Below are positions 1 to 8,978 of a stretch of DNA of 26,095 nucleotides, piece after piece. The notes under the pieces were generated by a model. It was not told where the DNA came from, made no database searches, and saw only the letters and a program-made list of their open reading frames with translations. Location of the stretch: assembly GCA_964540905.1 (NCBI GenBank), contig CAZIOS010000032.1:1-26095 (forward strand), in the 5' to 3' direction. The stretch is from VAYN01 sp964540905 (GTDB taxonomy: Bacteria > Actinomycetota > Thermoleophilia > Solirubrobacterales > 70-9). How positions within the stretch are numbered: the stretch's first letter is position 1; each line of letters begins with the position of its first letter. The translations under genes were made by a program, and so were the position numbers.

Positions 1-1252
1 CGAAGTGGGCGGAGATGACGGCGCCGAGGACGGCGATCGCCAGCAGGCCGGCGACCCGGGAGACGCCGTTGTTGACGCCGGAGGCGATCCCGACCCGGCG
101 CTCGGCGACCGAGTCGAGCACGGTCGCGGTCAGCGGCGCCACCGTCGCCGAGAGGCCGAGGCCGAAGACGAGGACCGCCGGCAGGACTTCGCTGGCGTAG
201 TCGGCGCCGCCGCCGACCCGCAGCATCAGCAAGAGGCCGAGGCCGCCGACGACCGGCCCGGCGCTCATCGGCAGCCGCGGCCCGGTGCCGGAGGCGAGCC
301 GTCCCCAGCGCGGCGAGAGGGCGAAGAGCAGGATCGAGACCGGCGTCGTCGCCAGCCCCGCCTGCAGCGGCGAGTAGCCGGCCACCTGCTGCAGGTAGAG
401 GCCGACGAAGAAGAGCCCGCCGATCAGGCCGGCGTAGGTGGCGAGGGTGGTGACGTTGGCGACGGCGAAGTTGCGGATGCGGAAGAGGCCGAGGTCGAGC
501 ATCGGCTCGCGCGCCCGCGCCTCGTGCAGGAGGAAGAGCGCGAAGCAGGCGACGCCGGCCAGCAGCGGCGCCCAGACCAGGGGGTCGCCCCAGCCGTGGG
601 TCGGCTGCTCGATCAGGGCGAAGACGGGGCCGCCGAGCCCCGCCGCCGAGAGCGCGATCCCGAGCCAGTCGATGCCGTGGAAGGCGTCGGGGTCGCGGCT
701 CTCCGCCACCGCCCGCAGGGTCAGCCAGACCGTCGCCGCGATCAGCGGCAGGTTGACCCAGAAGATCGCCCGCCAGGAGAGCAGGCCGATCAGGGCGCCG
801 CCGCCGGCCGGGCCAAGCACGGTCGCGATCCCGGTCCAGGCGGTCCAGGTGCCGACCGCCTTGCCCCGCTCGGCGCCCTCGAAGGTGGCGGCGACGATCG
901 CCAGCGAGCCCGGCACCAGCAGCGCCCCGGCGATCCCCTGCAGGGCGCGGGCGCCGACCAGGAACTCGTCCGAGGGCGCGACCGCGCACAGCGCCGAGGT
1001 GGCGCCGAAGCCGACCAGGCCGAGGAGGAAGATCCGCCGCCGCCCGAACTGGTCGCCGAGCGAGCCGCCGACCAGCAGCAACGAGACCATCGTCAGCAGG
1101 TAGGCCTCGACCACCCACTGCTGACCGGCGAGGCCGGCGTGGAGGCCGTCGCCGATCGCCGGCAGGGCGACGTTGACGACGGTGCCGTCGAGGAAGACCA
1201 CGGTCGAGCCGAGGATCGTCGCGATCAGCGTCAGGCGCTGCTGGCGGGACAC
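1..1252 (-). CDS. MFS drug exporter, DHA2 (EmrB/QacA) type, 3' end cut off
   Basis: This is a proton-driven multidrug efflux permease of the inner membrane. Translating the minus strand from GTG at 1252 gives 417 residues open to the window edge, so the C-terminus is missing. The first helix carries LDGTVVNVALP (residues 21-31), the D1 signature of 14-helix DHA2 exporters. GGSLGDQFGRRR (62-73) is the MFS loop 2-3 motif, and LGPAGGGALIG is the helix-5 motif C. Many further hydrophobic segments follow. An in-frame TAG lies four codons upstream of the GTG, so no earlier start is possible. The gene is divergent from ku. The family call is firm, but the substrate cannot be read from sequence. Confidence 0.9.
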   Translation of the reverse strand, partial: MSRQQRLTLIATILGSTVVFLDGTVVNVALPAIGDGLHAGLAGQQWVVEAYLLTMVSLLLVGGSLGDQFGRRRIFLLGLVGFGATSALCAVAPSDEFLVGARALQGIAGALLVPGSLAIVAATFEGAERGKAVGTWTAWTGIATVLGPAGGGALIGLLSWRAIFWVNLPLIAATVWLTLRAVAESRDPDAFHGIDWLGIALSAAGLGGPVFALIEQPTHGWGDPLVWAPLLAGVACFALFLLHEARAREPMLDLGLFRIRNFAVANVTTLATYAGLIGGLFFVGLYLQQVAGYSPLQAGLATTPVSILLFALSPRWGRLASGTGPRLPMSAGPVVGGLGLLLMLRVGGGADYASEVLPAVLVFGLGLSATVAPLTATVLDSVAERRVGIASGVNNGVSRVAGLLAIAVLGAVISAHF

Positions 1253-1258
1253 GGATCG

Positions 1259-1264
1259 AGTCTA
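1259..1264 (-). promoter_or_regulatory. Candidate -10 hexamer TAGACT for the MFS gene
   Basis: On the minus strand TAGACT ends 6 bases before the GTG start at 1252, the spacing expected for a leaderless transcript. No clear Shine-Dalgarno is present. The 14 bases CCCCGGCCTAGACT (minus, 1272-1259) recur exactly upstream of murE (21007-20994), which supports a shared promoter-like element. No good -35 is seen. Confidence 0.45.
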
Positions 1265-1360
1265 GGCCGGGGCCGCGGCCGGCCGGCGGCGGCACGCAAG
1301 AACGCTGCCGCGGCGGCGCCCCGGGGTGACGCGCCGGCTTTCGGCTGGAACAATCGGGGT

Positions 1361-1367
1361 AGGTGAT
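1361..1367 (+). promoter_or_regulatory. Ribosome binding site of ku (AGGTGAT)
   Basis: AGGTGAT matches the anti-Shine-Dalgarno complement and ends 6 bases before ATG 1374. It decides the start of ku against the in-frame upstream codon at 1326. Confidence 0.6.
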
Positions 1368-1373
1368 GCGCTG

Positions 1374-2270
1374 ATGGCGAGAGCGATTTGGTCCGGTTCG
1401 ATCAGCTTCGGGCTCCTCAACGTGCCCGTCAAGCTCTACAGCGCCGTCGCCCGGCGCAGCATCGCCCTGCGCGAGATCCGCGACTCCGACAGCGCCCGGA
1501 TCAAACACCGGCGCGTCGCCGAGGGGACCGACGAGGAGGTTCCCTACGAGAACATCGTCAAGGCCTACGAGCTCTCCCCGGGCCAGTACGTGCCGCTGAG
1601 CAGGGACGAGATCGCGGCGCTGGCGCCGGAGAAGACGCGGGCGATCGAGGTCCAGGACTTCGTCGACCTCGACCAGATCGACCCGATCTACTTCGACAGC
1701 CCCTACTACCTCGGTCCCGCCGACGGCGCCGAGCGGGCCTACGCGCTGCTGGCGCAGGCGATGGAGTCCTCTGGCAAGGTCGCGATCGCCCGCTTCGTCT
1801 TCCGCAACAAGGAGCACCTGGCGGCGATCCGCACCAGCGCCGGTGTCCTCACCCTGACCACGATGCGCTTCGCCGACGAGGTGGTGCCGACCAGCGAGCT
1901 GGCGGAGGTGCTGCCGGAGCAGGCGCCGAAGGTCGCCAAGCGCGAGCGCGAGATGGCCGAGCAGCTGATCGACTCGCTCAGCACCGACTTCGACCCCGGC
2001 GCCTACCGCGACGAGTACCGCGAGCAGCTGCTGGCGCTGATCGAACGCAAGGCCGAAGGCAAGGAGATCGTCGCCGTCGAGAGCGCGGAGCCGCAGGCGA
2101 CCAAAGCCCCCGACCTGATGGCGGCGCTGGAGCAGAGCATCGCCGCGGTCAAGGACCGCGAGGGCAGCGCCCGCAAGCCGACGAAACGCAAAGCCGCCGC
2201 GAAAAAGAGTAAAGCGGCGGCGAAGCCGAAGCGTTCCTCCGCCGGCGCCAAAGCCAAGTCCTCGAAGTAG
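1374..2270 (+). CDS. ku: Bacterial Ku, DNA end-binding protein of NHEJ
   Basis: Ku forms a ring on double-strand DNA ends and recruits LigD polymerase and ligase in bacterial non-homologous end joining. The 298-residue product begins MARAIWSGSISFGLLNVPVK, the typical Ku opening. RIKHRRV (42-48) and KAYEL...GQYVPL (63-76) are family-conserved. The core beta-barrel and bridge run to about residue 255. A Lys/Ala/Arg-rich tail (about 267-298) follows, of the kind that extends DNA binding and lets Ku thread inward in actinobacterial proteins. I chose ATG 1374 because homology starts there and an AGGTGAT site precedes it. The ligD polymerase gene follows after 2 bases, so the two are one operon. 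Confidence 0.96.
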   Translation: MARAIWSGSISFGLLNVPVKLYSAVARRSIALREIRDSDSARIKHRRVAEGTDEEVPYENIVKAYELSPGQYVPLSRDEIAALAPEKTRAIEVQDFVDLDQIDPIYFDSPYYLGPADGAERAYALLAQAMESSGKVAIARFVFRNKEHLAAIRTSAGVLTLTTMRFADEVVPTSELAEVLPEQAPKVAKREREMAEQLIDSLSTDFDPGAYRDEYREQLLALIERKAEGKEIVAVESAEPQATKAPDLMAALEQSIAAVKDREGSARKPTKRKAAAKKSKAAAKPKRSSAGAKAKSSK

Positions 2271-2272
2271 CC

Positions 2273-3187
2273 GTGGCCGCGAGCCGGCAGGTCGAGGTCG
2301 AGGGGCGGAAGCTGAAGCTCACCAACCTCGACAAGGTCCTCTACCCCGCCGCCGGCTTCAGCAAGGGTGAGGTCGTCGACTACTACGCCAGGGTGGCGCC
2401 GGCGATGGTGCCGCACCTGAGCGGCCGCGCGGTGACGCTGCGCCGCTTCCCGGAAGGGGTCGACGACCTCGACGCCGCCTTCTTCGAGAAGCGCTGCCCC
2501 AAGCACCGGCCCAAATGGGTGAAGACGGCGCGGGTCGAGGCCGGCCCGCACGCCGGCAAGATCGACTTCTGCGTCTGCGACGGGCTGCCGACGCTGGTCT
2601 GGATGGCGCAGCTGGCCTCGATCGAGCTGCATCCCTCGCTCTCGCTCTCGCGGGCGCCGAAACGCCCGACGGTGCTGGCCTTCGACCTCGATCCGGGGCC
2701 GCCGGCCGACATCGTCGACTGCTGCCGGGTGGGCCTGCGGCTACGCGACATGTTCGGCCACTTCGGCGTCGAGTCCTTCCCCAAGACCTCCGGCTCCAAG
2801 GGTCTGCAGATCTACGTCCCGCTCAACAACAAAACCTCCTACGAGGTGACCAAACCGTTCGCCAAAGCGATCGCCCAGCTGCTCGAGAAGCAGACCCCCG
2901 ACCAGGTCGTCTCGAAAATGAAAAAGGTCGAACGCGAGGGCAAGGTCTTCGTCGACTGGTCGCAGAACCACCCGCGCAAGACGACGATCGCCGTCTACTC
3001 ACTGCGCGCCCGCGACCGCCCAACCGCCTCGACCCCGGTCACCTGGGAGGAGGTCGAAGCGGTCGCCGACAGCGCCGACGGCTCGACCCTCGTCTTCGAG
3101 GCCGGCGAAGTCCTGAAGCGCATCGAGCACCACGGCGACCTCTTCGCGCCGGTGCTCGAACTCGAGCAGGAGTTGCCGGAACTCTGA
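2273..3187 (+). CDS. ligD: LigD polymerase/primase domain protein, stand-alone
   Basis: This is an archaeo-eukaryotic primase-type polymerase that fills in or adds (ribo)nucleotides at Ku-held DNA ends. The 304-residue protein is a complete PolDom. FDLDPG (138-143) supplies metal ligands D138 and D140. KTSGSKGLQIYVPL (171-184) is the conserved nucleotide-binding strand. VDWSQN (227-232) contains the third carboxylate, D228. No ligase or phosphoesterase domain is fused, so a partner ATP-dependent ligase must lie elsewhere. The start is GTG 2273, two bases after the ku stop. The gene converges on gcvPB with 8 bases between the stop codons. The call is firm; the symbol is for the polymerase part only. 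Confidence 0.94.
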   Translation: MAASRQVEVEGRKLKLTNLDKVLYPAAGFSKGEVVDYYARVAPAMVPHLSGRAVTLRRFPEGVDDLDAAFFEKRCPKHRPKWVKTARVEAGPHAGKIDFCVCDGLPTLVWMAQLASIELHPSLSLSRAPKRPTVLAFDLDPGPPADIVDCCRVGLRLRDMFGHFGVESFPKTSGSKGLQIYVPLNNKTSYEVTKPFAKAIAQLLEKQTPDQVVSKMKKVEREGKVFVDWSQNHPRKTTIAVYSLRARDRPTASTPVTWEEVEAVADSADGSTLVFEAGEVLKRIEHHGDLFAPVLELEQELPEL

Positions 3188-3195
3188 GAGCCCAC

Positions 3196-4715
3196 CTACA
3201 ACGCCTGGCGGACGACCGGGCGGCGGGTAGCCCTGACCTCATCTAGGCGGCGGACCGGGGTTGTGTAGGGAGCGCTCTTCGCCACCTCGGCGTCCTCCTC
3301 GGCCTCGGCGAGGATCTGCTCGACCGCGTCGGCGAAGGCGTCGAGGCTCTCCTTGGTCTCGGTCTCGGTCGGCTCGACCATCAGCGCCTCCTCGACCAGC
3401 AGCGGGAAGTAGACGGTCGGCGGGTGGAAGCCGAAGTCGAGCAGACGCTTGGCGAGGTCGAGGGTGGTGAGGCCCAGCTCGCGCTTCATCGGCTTGCCGG
3501 AGAGGACGAACTCGTGCATGCAGTGGCGGTCGAAGGCGACCGGCAGCCGCTCGCCGGCCCGGCCCGCGGCCAGGCGGGCCTTCAGGTAGTTGGCGTTCAG
3601 GACCGCGGTCTCCGAAGCCTCGGCGAGGCCGTCGGCGCCGAGGCTGAGGATGTAGGCGTAGGAGCGGACGAAGACGCCGAAGTTGCCCTGGAAGCCGCGC
3701 AGGCGCCCGATCGACTTCGGTCGCTCGTGGTCGAGGTCGTAGCTCGGGCCGTGGCCGTTGCCGCCCTCGCGCCGGACCACCTGCGGCCGCGGCAGGTAGG
3801 GCTCGATCCGGTCGGAGACGGCGATCGGGCCGGCGCCGGGGCCGCCGCCGCCGTGGGGCTGGCTGAACGACTTGTGGAGGTTGACGTGGACGATGTCGAA
3901 GCCCATGTCGCCGGGGCGCGAGTGGCCCATCACCGCGTTGAGGTTGGCGCCGTCGTAGTAGAGGGTGCCGCCGGCCGCGTGGATCAGCCGCGCGATCTCG
4001 GCGATGTTCTCGTCGAAGAGGCCGAGCGTGTTGGGGTTGGTCAGCATCAGGCAGGCGACCTGCTCGGGGTCGGCGTCGATCTGCGTCCGCAGGTCGTCCA
4101 TCTCGACCCCGCCGCGCTCGTTGGTGGCGACCTTGACCACCTCGTAGCCGGCCATCGTCACCGAAGCCGGGTTGGTCCCGTGCGAGGTGTCGGGCGCCAG
4201 CACCTTGGTCCGCCGTTCGCCGCGGTCGGCGTGGTAGGCACGGGTCAGCAAGAGGCCGGCGAGCTCGCCGTGGGAGCCGGCCGAGGGCTGCAGGCTGACG
4301 TGCGGCAGGCCGCAGATCTCCGCCAGCGAGCCCTGCAGCAGCCACATCAGCTCCAGCGCCCCCTGCGCCCGGCGTGGGTCCTGGGCCGGGTGCAGGCGGG
4401 CGTGCCCGGGCAGCGCCGCGACCCGCTCGTTGAGTCGGGGGTTGTGCTTCATCGTGCAGGAGCCGAGCGGGTAGAAGCCGCTGTCGAGGTCGAAGTTGCG
4501 GCGCGAGAGCCGGTTGTAGTGGCGGACGATCTCCGGCTCGGCGATCTCCGGCAGCCGCGGCGGCTCGGCCCGCAGCAGACGCACCGGAATCAGCTCCGCC
4601 AGCGGCGACTCCGGCACGCCGGCGGCCGGCAGGGTCGCGGCGCGGCGGCCCGGCTTCGACTTCTCGAAGATCGTCTCGGCGCGTTCGCGCTGCATCGGCG
4701 TCTCCGCGAGCGGGG

Positions 4716-4719
<4 letters not shown>
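3196..4719 (-). CDS. gcvPB: Glycine dehydrogenase (decarboxylating) subunit 2 (P-protein beta)
   Basis: This is the PLP-bearing half of the split P-protein. With GcvPA it decarboxylates glycine and passes aminomethyl to the lipoyl arm of GcvH. It has 507 residues. HKSFSQPHGGGGPGAGP contains the Schiff-base lysine K283. FYPLGSCTMKHNP (82-94), SAGSHGELAGL and DTSHGTNPASV (177-187) are P-protein signatures. The GTG start at 4719 overlaps the gcvPA stop by 4 bases (GTGA), which implies translational coupling. The reading frame stays open upstream inside gcvPA, but the conserved N-terminus (MTPLAETPMQRERAETIFEK) fixes the start. It is the last gene of the gcv set and converges on ligD. Confidence 0.96.
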
Positions 4720-6086
<1,367 letters not shown>

Positions 6087-6093
6087 CTCGGGA

Positions 6094-6099
6094 AGGCTA
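6094..6099 (-). promoter_or_regulatory. Candidate -10 hexamer TAGCCT for gcvPA
   Basis: TAGCCT on the minus strand, 7 bases before the GTG start of gcvPA, inside the 40-base gcvH-gcvPA gap. It is one of six TAGNNT hexamers found 6-9 bases before starts in this window. No -35 is visible. Confidence 0.35.
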
Positions 6100-6126
6100 C
6101 GGAAGTGGCCGGGCGGGCCGTCCGGC

Positions 6127-6519
6127 TCAGCTTTCCAGCAGCTTGCGGTATTCGGCGGCGCCGAGCAGCGCCTCGGCCTCCAGCGGGGCGCCGAGCCGGA
6201 CCTTGACCAGCCAGCCTTCGCCGTAGGGGTCGGCGTTGATCAGCTCCGGGCTGTCCTGGAGCGCGTCGTTGACCTCGACCACCTCGCCGGAGAGCGGCGC
6301 GATCACGTCGGAGACCGCCTTCACCGACTCGACCTCGGCGTAGGAGGAGTCTTTGTCGATCGCCTGGCCGACCTCGGGCGGGTCGTAGAAGACGACCTCG
6401 CCGAGCGAGTCCTGGGCGTACCAGGTGATCCCGAAGACGGCGTGCTCGTCGCCCTCCAGCCGCGCCCAGTCGTGCTGGTCGTGGTAGAGCAGGTCGTCGG
6501 GGTAGTTCGCCTCGGCCAA
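6127..6519 (-). CDS. gcvH: Glycine cleavage system H protein
   Basis: GcvH carries the aminomethyl group between the P, T and L proteins on a lipoyl-lysine. At 130 residues it has the normal size. The lipoylation site is ESVKAVSD, with K67 on the hairpin turn. HDWARLEGDEHAVFGITWYA and PYGEGWLVKV are family-conserved. The start is TTG 6519, supported by a strong AAGGAG site at 6532-6527, 7 bases upstream. The gene begins 3 bases after the gcvT stop. No in-frame ATG or GTG fits the conserved N-terminus. Confidence 0.96.
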   Translation of the reverse strand: MAEANYPDDLLYHDQHDWARLEGDEHAVFGITWYAQDSLGEVVFYDPPEVGQAIDKDSSYAEVESVKAVSDVIAPLSGEVVEVNDALQDSPELINADPYGEGWLVKVRLGAPLEAEALLGAAEYRKLLES

Positions 6520-6522
6520 GGC

Positions 6523-7596
6523 TCAGCTCCTTCGTGGACGCGGTGAGTAGAGGGGCCTGGAAGCTACCCGGGCGGGGCGACGCTTGCCGCGCACGTCGAT
6601 CTCCAGCTCGGTCCCCGGCGCGGCCAGCTCGGCGCCCACGTAAGCCATCCCGGCACCGAGCTCGAGCGAGGGCGCGAAGGTACCGCTGGTGACGGCGCCG
6701 GCCGGCTCGCCGCCGTGCAGCACCGGGTTGCCGGCGCGCGGGATGCCGGGGCCGGAGATCGTGAAGGCGACCAGGCTCTCGGCCGTGCCCTCGGCCCGAG
6801 CGCGGGCGACCGCCGCCGAGCCGAGGAAGCCGGTGGCCTCCGCGCAGCACCAGCCGAGGCCGGCCTCGATCGGGTTGCGGGCGGGACTGAGCTCGTTGCC
6901 GTGCAACGGGTAGCAGACCTCGAGCCGCAGGGTGTCGCGGGCGCCGAGGCCGCAGGGGACGATGCCGGCGTCGAGCAGCTCGGCCCAGATCGGCGGCGCC
7001 ACCTCGGGGTCGAGCAGGAGCTCGACCCCGTCCTCGCCGGTGTAGCCGGTGCCGCAGGCCAGCGCCGGGCGGTTGCCGACCCGGACCGCGGCGACGTGCA
7101 GGCGCGGCGGCAGCTCGATCCTCAGCGCCGCCGCCAGCACCGTCCGCGCGTGCGGGCCCTGGACGGCGAGCATCGCGTAGCGGTCGGCGACGTCGCGCAC
7201 GGCGACGTCGAAGTCGCGGCTCCAGCGGCCGAGCCAGGCGAGGTCGGCGGCGTGGTTGGCGGCGTTGGTGACGATCAGGTAGCGGTCGCCGCCGAGCCGG
7301 TAGGCGAAGAGGTCGTCGAGGACGCCGCCGTCCTCCTGGCACAGGCACGAGTACTGGGCGCCGCCGATCTCGATCTTGGCGACGTCGTTGGAGAGGACCA
7401 GCTGCAGGAAGGCGAGCGCGCCGGGCCCCTCGACCTCGACCTCGCCCATGTGCGAGACGTCGAACATGCCGGCGTGCGTGCGCACCGCCGAGTGCTCCTC
7501 GCGGATCCCCTCGTACTGCACCGGCATCTCCCAGCCGGCGAAGGGGACGATCCTCGCCCCCAGCTCCAGATGCTGCTCGTAAAGCGCCGTCCTCAC
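6523..7596 (-). CDS. gcvT: Aminomethyltransferase (glycine cleavage T protein)
   Basis: GcvT moves the methylene group from aminomethyl-GcvH to tetrahydrofolate and releases ammonia. From GTG 7596 the product has 357 residues and begins MRTALYEQHLELGARIVPFAGWEMPVQY, matching the family start. DVSHMGEVEVEG, GGVLDDLFAYR (with the catalytic aspartate), GTGYTGEDGVELL and ARDTLRLE are conserved T-protein segments. An in-frame TTG three codons upstream (7605) is an alternative. I prefer GTG because it matches homologue starts and lies 8 bases after a TAGCCT hexamer. The gap to the ftsZ stop is under 20 bases, so read-through from ftsZ is likely. Confidence 0.95.
   Translation of the reverse strand: MRTALYEQHLELGARIVPFAGWEMPVQYEGIREEHSAVRTHAGMFDVSHMGEVEVEGPGALAFLQLVLSNDVAKIEIGGAQYSCLCQEDGGVLDDLFAYRLGGDRYLIVTNAANHAADLAWLGRWSRDFDVAVRDVADRYAMLAVQGPHARTVLAAALRIELPPRLHVAAVRVGNRPALACGTGYTGEDGVELLLDPEVAPPIWAELLDAGIVPCGLGARDTLRLEVCYPLHGNELSPARNPIEAGLGWCCAEATGFLGSAAVARARAEGTAESLVAFTISGPGIPRAGNPVLHGGEPAGAVTSGTFAPSLELGAGMAYVGAELAAPGTELEIDVRGKRRPARVASRPLYSPRPRRS
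6527..6532 (-). promoter_or_regulatory. Ribosome binding site AAGGAG for gcvH
   Basis: A perfect AAGGAG on the minus strand, 7 bases before the TTG start at 6519. It lies within the end of gcvT and justifies the rare TTG initiation codon. Confidence 0.75.
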
Positions 7597-7604
7597 GGCG
7601 CCCA

Positions 7605-7610
7605 AGGCTA
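7605..7610 (-). promoter_or_regulatory. Candidate -10 hexamer TAGCCT for gcvT
   Basis: TAGCCT on the minus strand, 8 bases before GTG 7596, between ftsZ and gcvT. If active it would start a leaderless gcv transcript independent of ftsZ. No -35 is seen and the support is positional only. Confidence 0.3.
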
Positions 7611-7615
7611 TTGGC

Positions 7616-8695
7616 TCAGTCTTTGAGGAAGCCGGGCACGTCGATGTCGTCGTCCGAGACCCGCAGTTTGCGGATGTCGGTGTCCTCGGCGGAGACCCGC
7701 GGCCGGCTCTCGTAGCGGCGGCGGACCCGCTGCGGCGAGCGCGCCAGCAGCTCGAAGCCCTCGAAGCCGGTGGCGATGACCGTGACCCGGACCTCGTCGC
7801 GCATCGACTGGTCGACGACCGAGCCGAAGATGATGTTGGCGTTGTCGTCGGCCTCGGCCTGGACCAGCTGCGCCGCCTCGTTGACCTCGAACAGGCCGAG
7901 GTCCTCGGGGCCGGTGATGTTCAGCAGCATCCCGGTCGCGCCTTTGATCGACTCCTCGATCAGCGGCGAGGTGATCGCCGCCTTGGCGGCGTCGAGGGCG
8001 CGGGCCTCGCCGGAGGCCGAGCCGACGCCCATCAGAGCCGAGCCGGCGTCGCGCATGATCGTGCGCACGTCGGCGAAGTCGAGGTTGATCAGGCCCGGGA
8101 TCGTGATCAGGTCGGTGATGCCCTGGACGCCCTGGCGCAGGATGTCGTCGGCCTGGCGGAACGCCTCGAGCACGCTGGTCCGCCGCTCGACCGCCTGCAG
8201 CAGCTTCTCGTTGGGGACGATGATCAGGGTGTCGACGTTGTTGCGCAGCTTCTCGATCCCCTCGAGCGCCTGCTGCATCCGCCGTTTGCCCTCGAACTCG
8301 AACGGCTTGGTGACGGCGCCGACCGTGAGGGCGCCGATCTCTTCCTTGGCGATCTCGGCGATCACCGGGGCCGAGCCGGTGCCGGTGCCGCCGCCCTCGC
8401 CGGCGGTGACGAAGACCATGTCGGCGCCCTTCAGCGCCTCCTTGATCTCGTCGCGGCTCTCCGCCGCGGCGCCCGCCCCGACCTCGGGGTTGCCGCCGGC
8501 GCCGAGGCCGCGGGTCAGCTCCTGGCCGATCGAGAGCTTGATGTCGGCGTCGCAGGCCTGCAGCGCCTGAGCGTCGGTGTTGACCGCGACGAACTCGACG
8601 CCACGAATGCCGGCGTCGATCATGCGGCTGACCGCGTTGGTGCCGCCGCCGCCCGCGCCGACGACCTTTATGACCGCGAGGTAAGTGGATTCCAT
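7616..8695 (-). CDS. ftsZ: Cell division GTPase FtsZ
   Basis: FtsZ is the tubulin homologue that forms the cytokinetic ring. The protein has 359 residues. The tubulin signature GGGTGTGSAP is at 101-110, and the T7 loop NLDFADV (204-210) completes the GTPase site of the next subunit. The linker is short and arginine-rich (about 318-348). The C-terminal peptide DDIDVPGFLKD (349-359) binds the membrane tether, probably SepF, since no ftsA is present. The start is ATG 8695, because VIKVVGAGGGG follows at the family position. An open frame reaches 42 codons further to 8821 but crosses the promoter. The gene has its own promoter and a leader of roughly 75 bases, and gcvT follows closely. Confidence 0.98.
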   Translation of the reverse strand: MESTYLAVIKVVGAGGGGTNAVSRMIDAGIRGVEFVAVNTDAQALQACDADIKLSIGQELTRGLGAGGNPEVGAGAAAESRDEIKEALKGADMVFVTAGEGGGTGTGSAPVIAEIAKEEIGALTVGAVTKPFEFEGKRRMQQALEGIEKLRNNVDTLIIVPNEKLLQAVERRTSVLEAFRQADDILRQGVQGITDLITIPGLINLDFADVRTIMRDAGSALMGVGSASGEARALDAAKAAITSPLIEESIKGATGMLLNITGPEDLGLFEVNEAAQLVQAEADDNANIIFGSVVDQSMRDEVRVTVIATGFEGFELLARSPQRVRRRYESRPRVSAEDTDIRKLRVSDDDIDVPGFLKD

Positions 8696-8733
8696 GTGAG
8701 TTGAGCCCTTGTTCCGTCCGAGCCTGGAGCGAT

Positions 8734-8749
8734 GCTCAAGGGTTTGAGC
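8734..8749 (-). promoter_or_regulatory. Small hairpin in the ftsZ leader
   Basis: GCTCAA and TTGAGC form a perfect 6-bp inverted repeat around a 4-base loop, about 40 bases upstream of the ftsZ start and inside the predicted transcript. It could be an operator dyad or an RNA hairpin; nothing decides between these. Confidence 0.4.
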
Positions 8750-8777
8750 CTTCGCCTCAAGAGCGGAAATTGCGCTG

Positions 8778-8806
8778 AACGTAGGGCATTGTGACGGGTC
8801 TGTCAA
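8778..8806 (-). promoter_or_regulatory. Sigma70-type promoter of ftsZ (TTGACA-17-TACGTT)
   Basis: On the minus strand, a consensus -35 TTGACA (8806-8801) is separated by exactly 17 bases from TACGTT (8783-8778). The start would be near 8771, about 75 bases before the ftsZ ATG. It is the best-matching housekeeping promoter in the window. Confidence 0.75.
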
Positions 8807-8978
8807 ACGGAAGAAACGCATCCTGCATGCGCGAACTCTCGATGCTAACTTGAGGGTTTGGCTATTCTCACTCTAAGGTCGAGCCTTTGCCCGGGCGGCT
8901 CTGCGGGGCGCCGTAACCGGCTTGCAGGGCGGGATCGCGGGCGCTGCGACGTGGTTGGGTTGCGAAGCCGGCCGGGGC

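Larger units (their letters stand above)
8696..8978. other. Noncoding region between ftsQ and ftsZ with repeated CTCAAG/CTTGAG boxes
   Basis: No gene is seen in these 283 bases. The part nearest ftsZ holds the promoter and a leader with a small hairpin. TTGAG-type half-sites occur at 8701-8705, 8735-8740, 8744-8748, 8756-8761 and 8849-8854. Two imperfect copies of a 20-base segment (GATGCT...GGGTTTG) lie at 8731-8750 and 8841-8861. The remainder towards ftsQ is GC-rich, and I see no intrinsic terminator with a T-run. Confidence 0.55.

Noticed and set aside
5..1366. Long plus-strand ORF of 453 residues
   Set aside because: Its product is a low-complexity Arg/Asp/Gly/Gln-rich string, the mirror of the well-defined MFS gene on the minus strand.
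7597..7615. Glycine riboswitch ahead of gcvT
   Set aside because: The space between the ftsZ stop and the gcvT start is under 20 bases, too small for any riboswitch.
8696..8821. 42-codon N-terminal extension of FtsZ
   Set aside because: It would cover the TTGACA-17-TACGTT promoter and has no homology; FtsZ normally starts close to the VIKVVGAGGGG strand.
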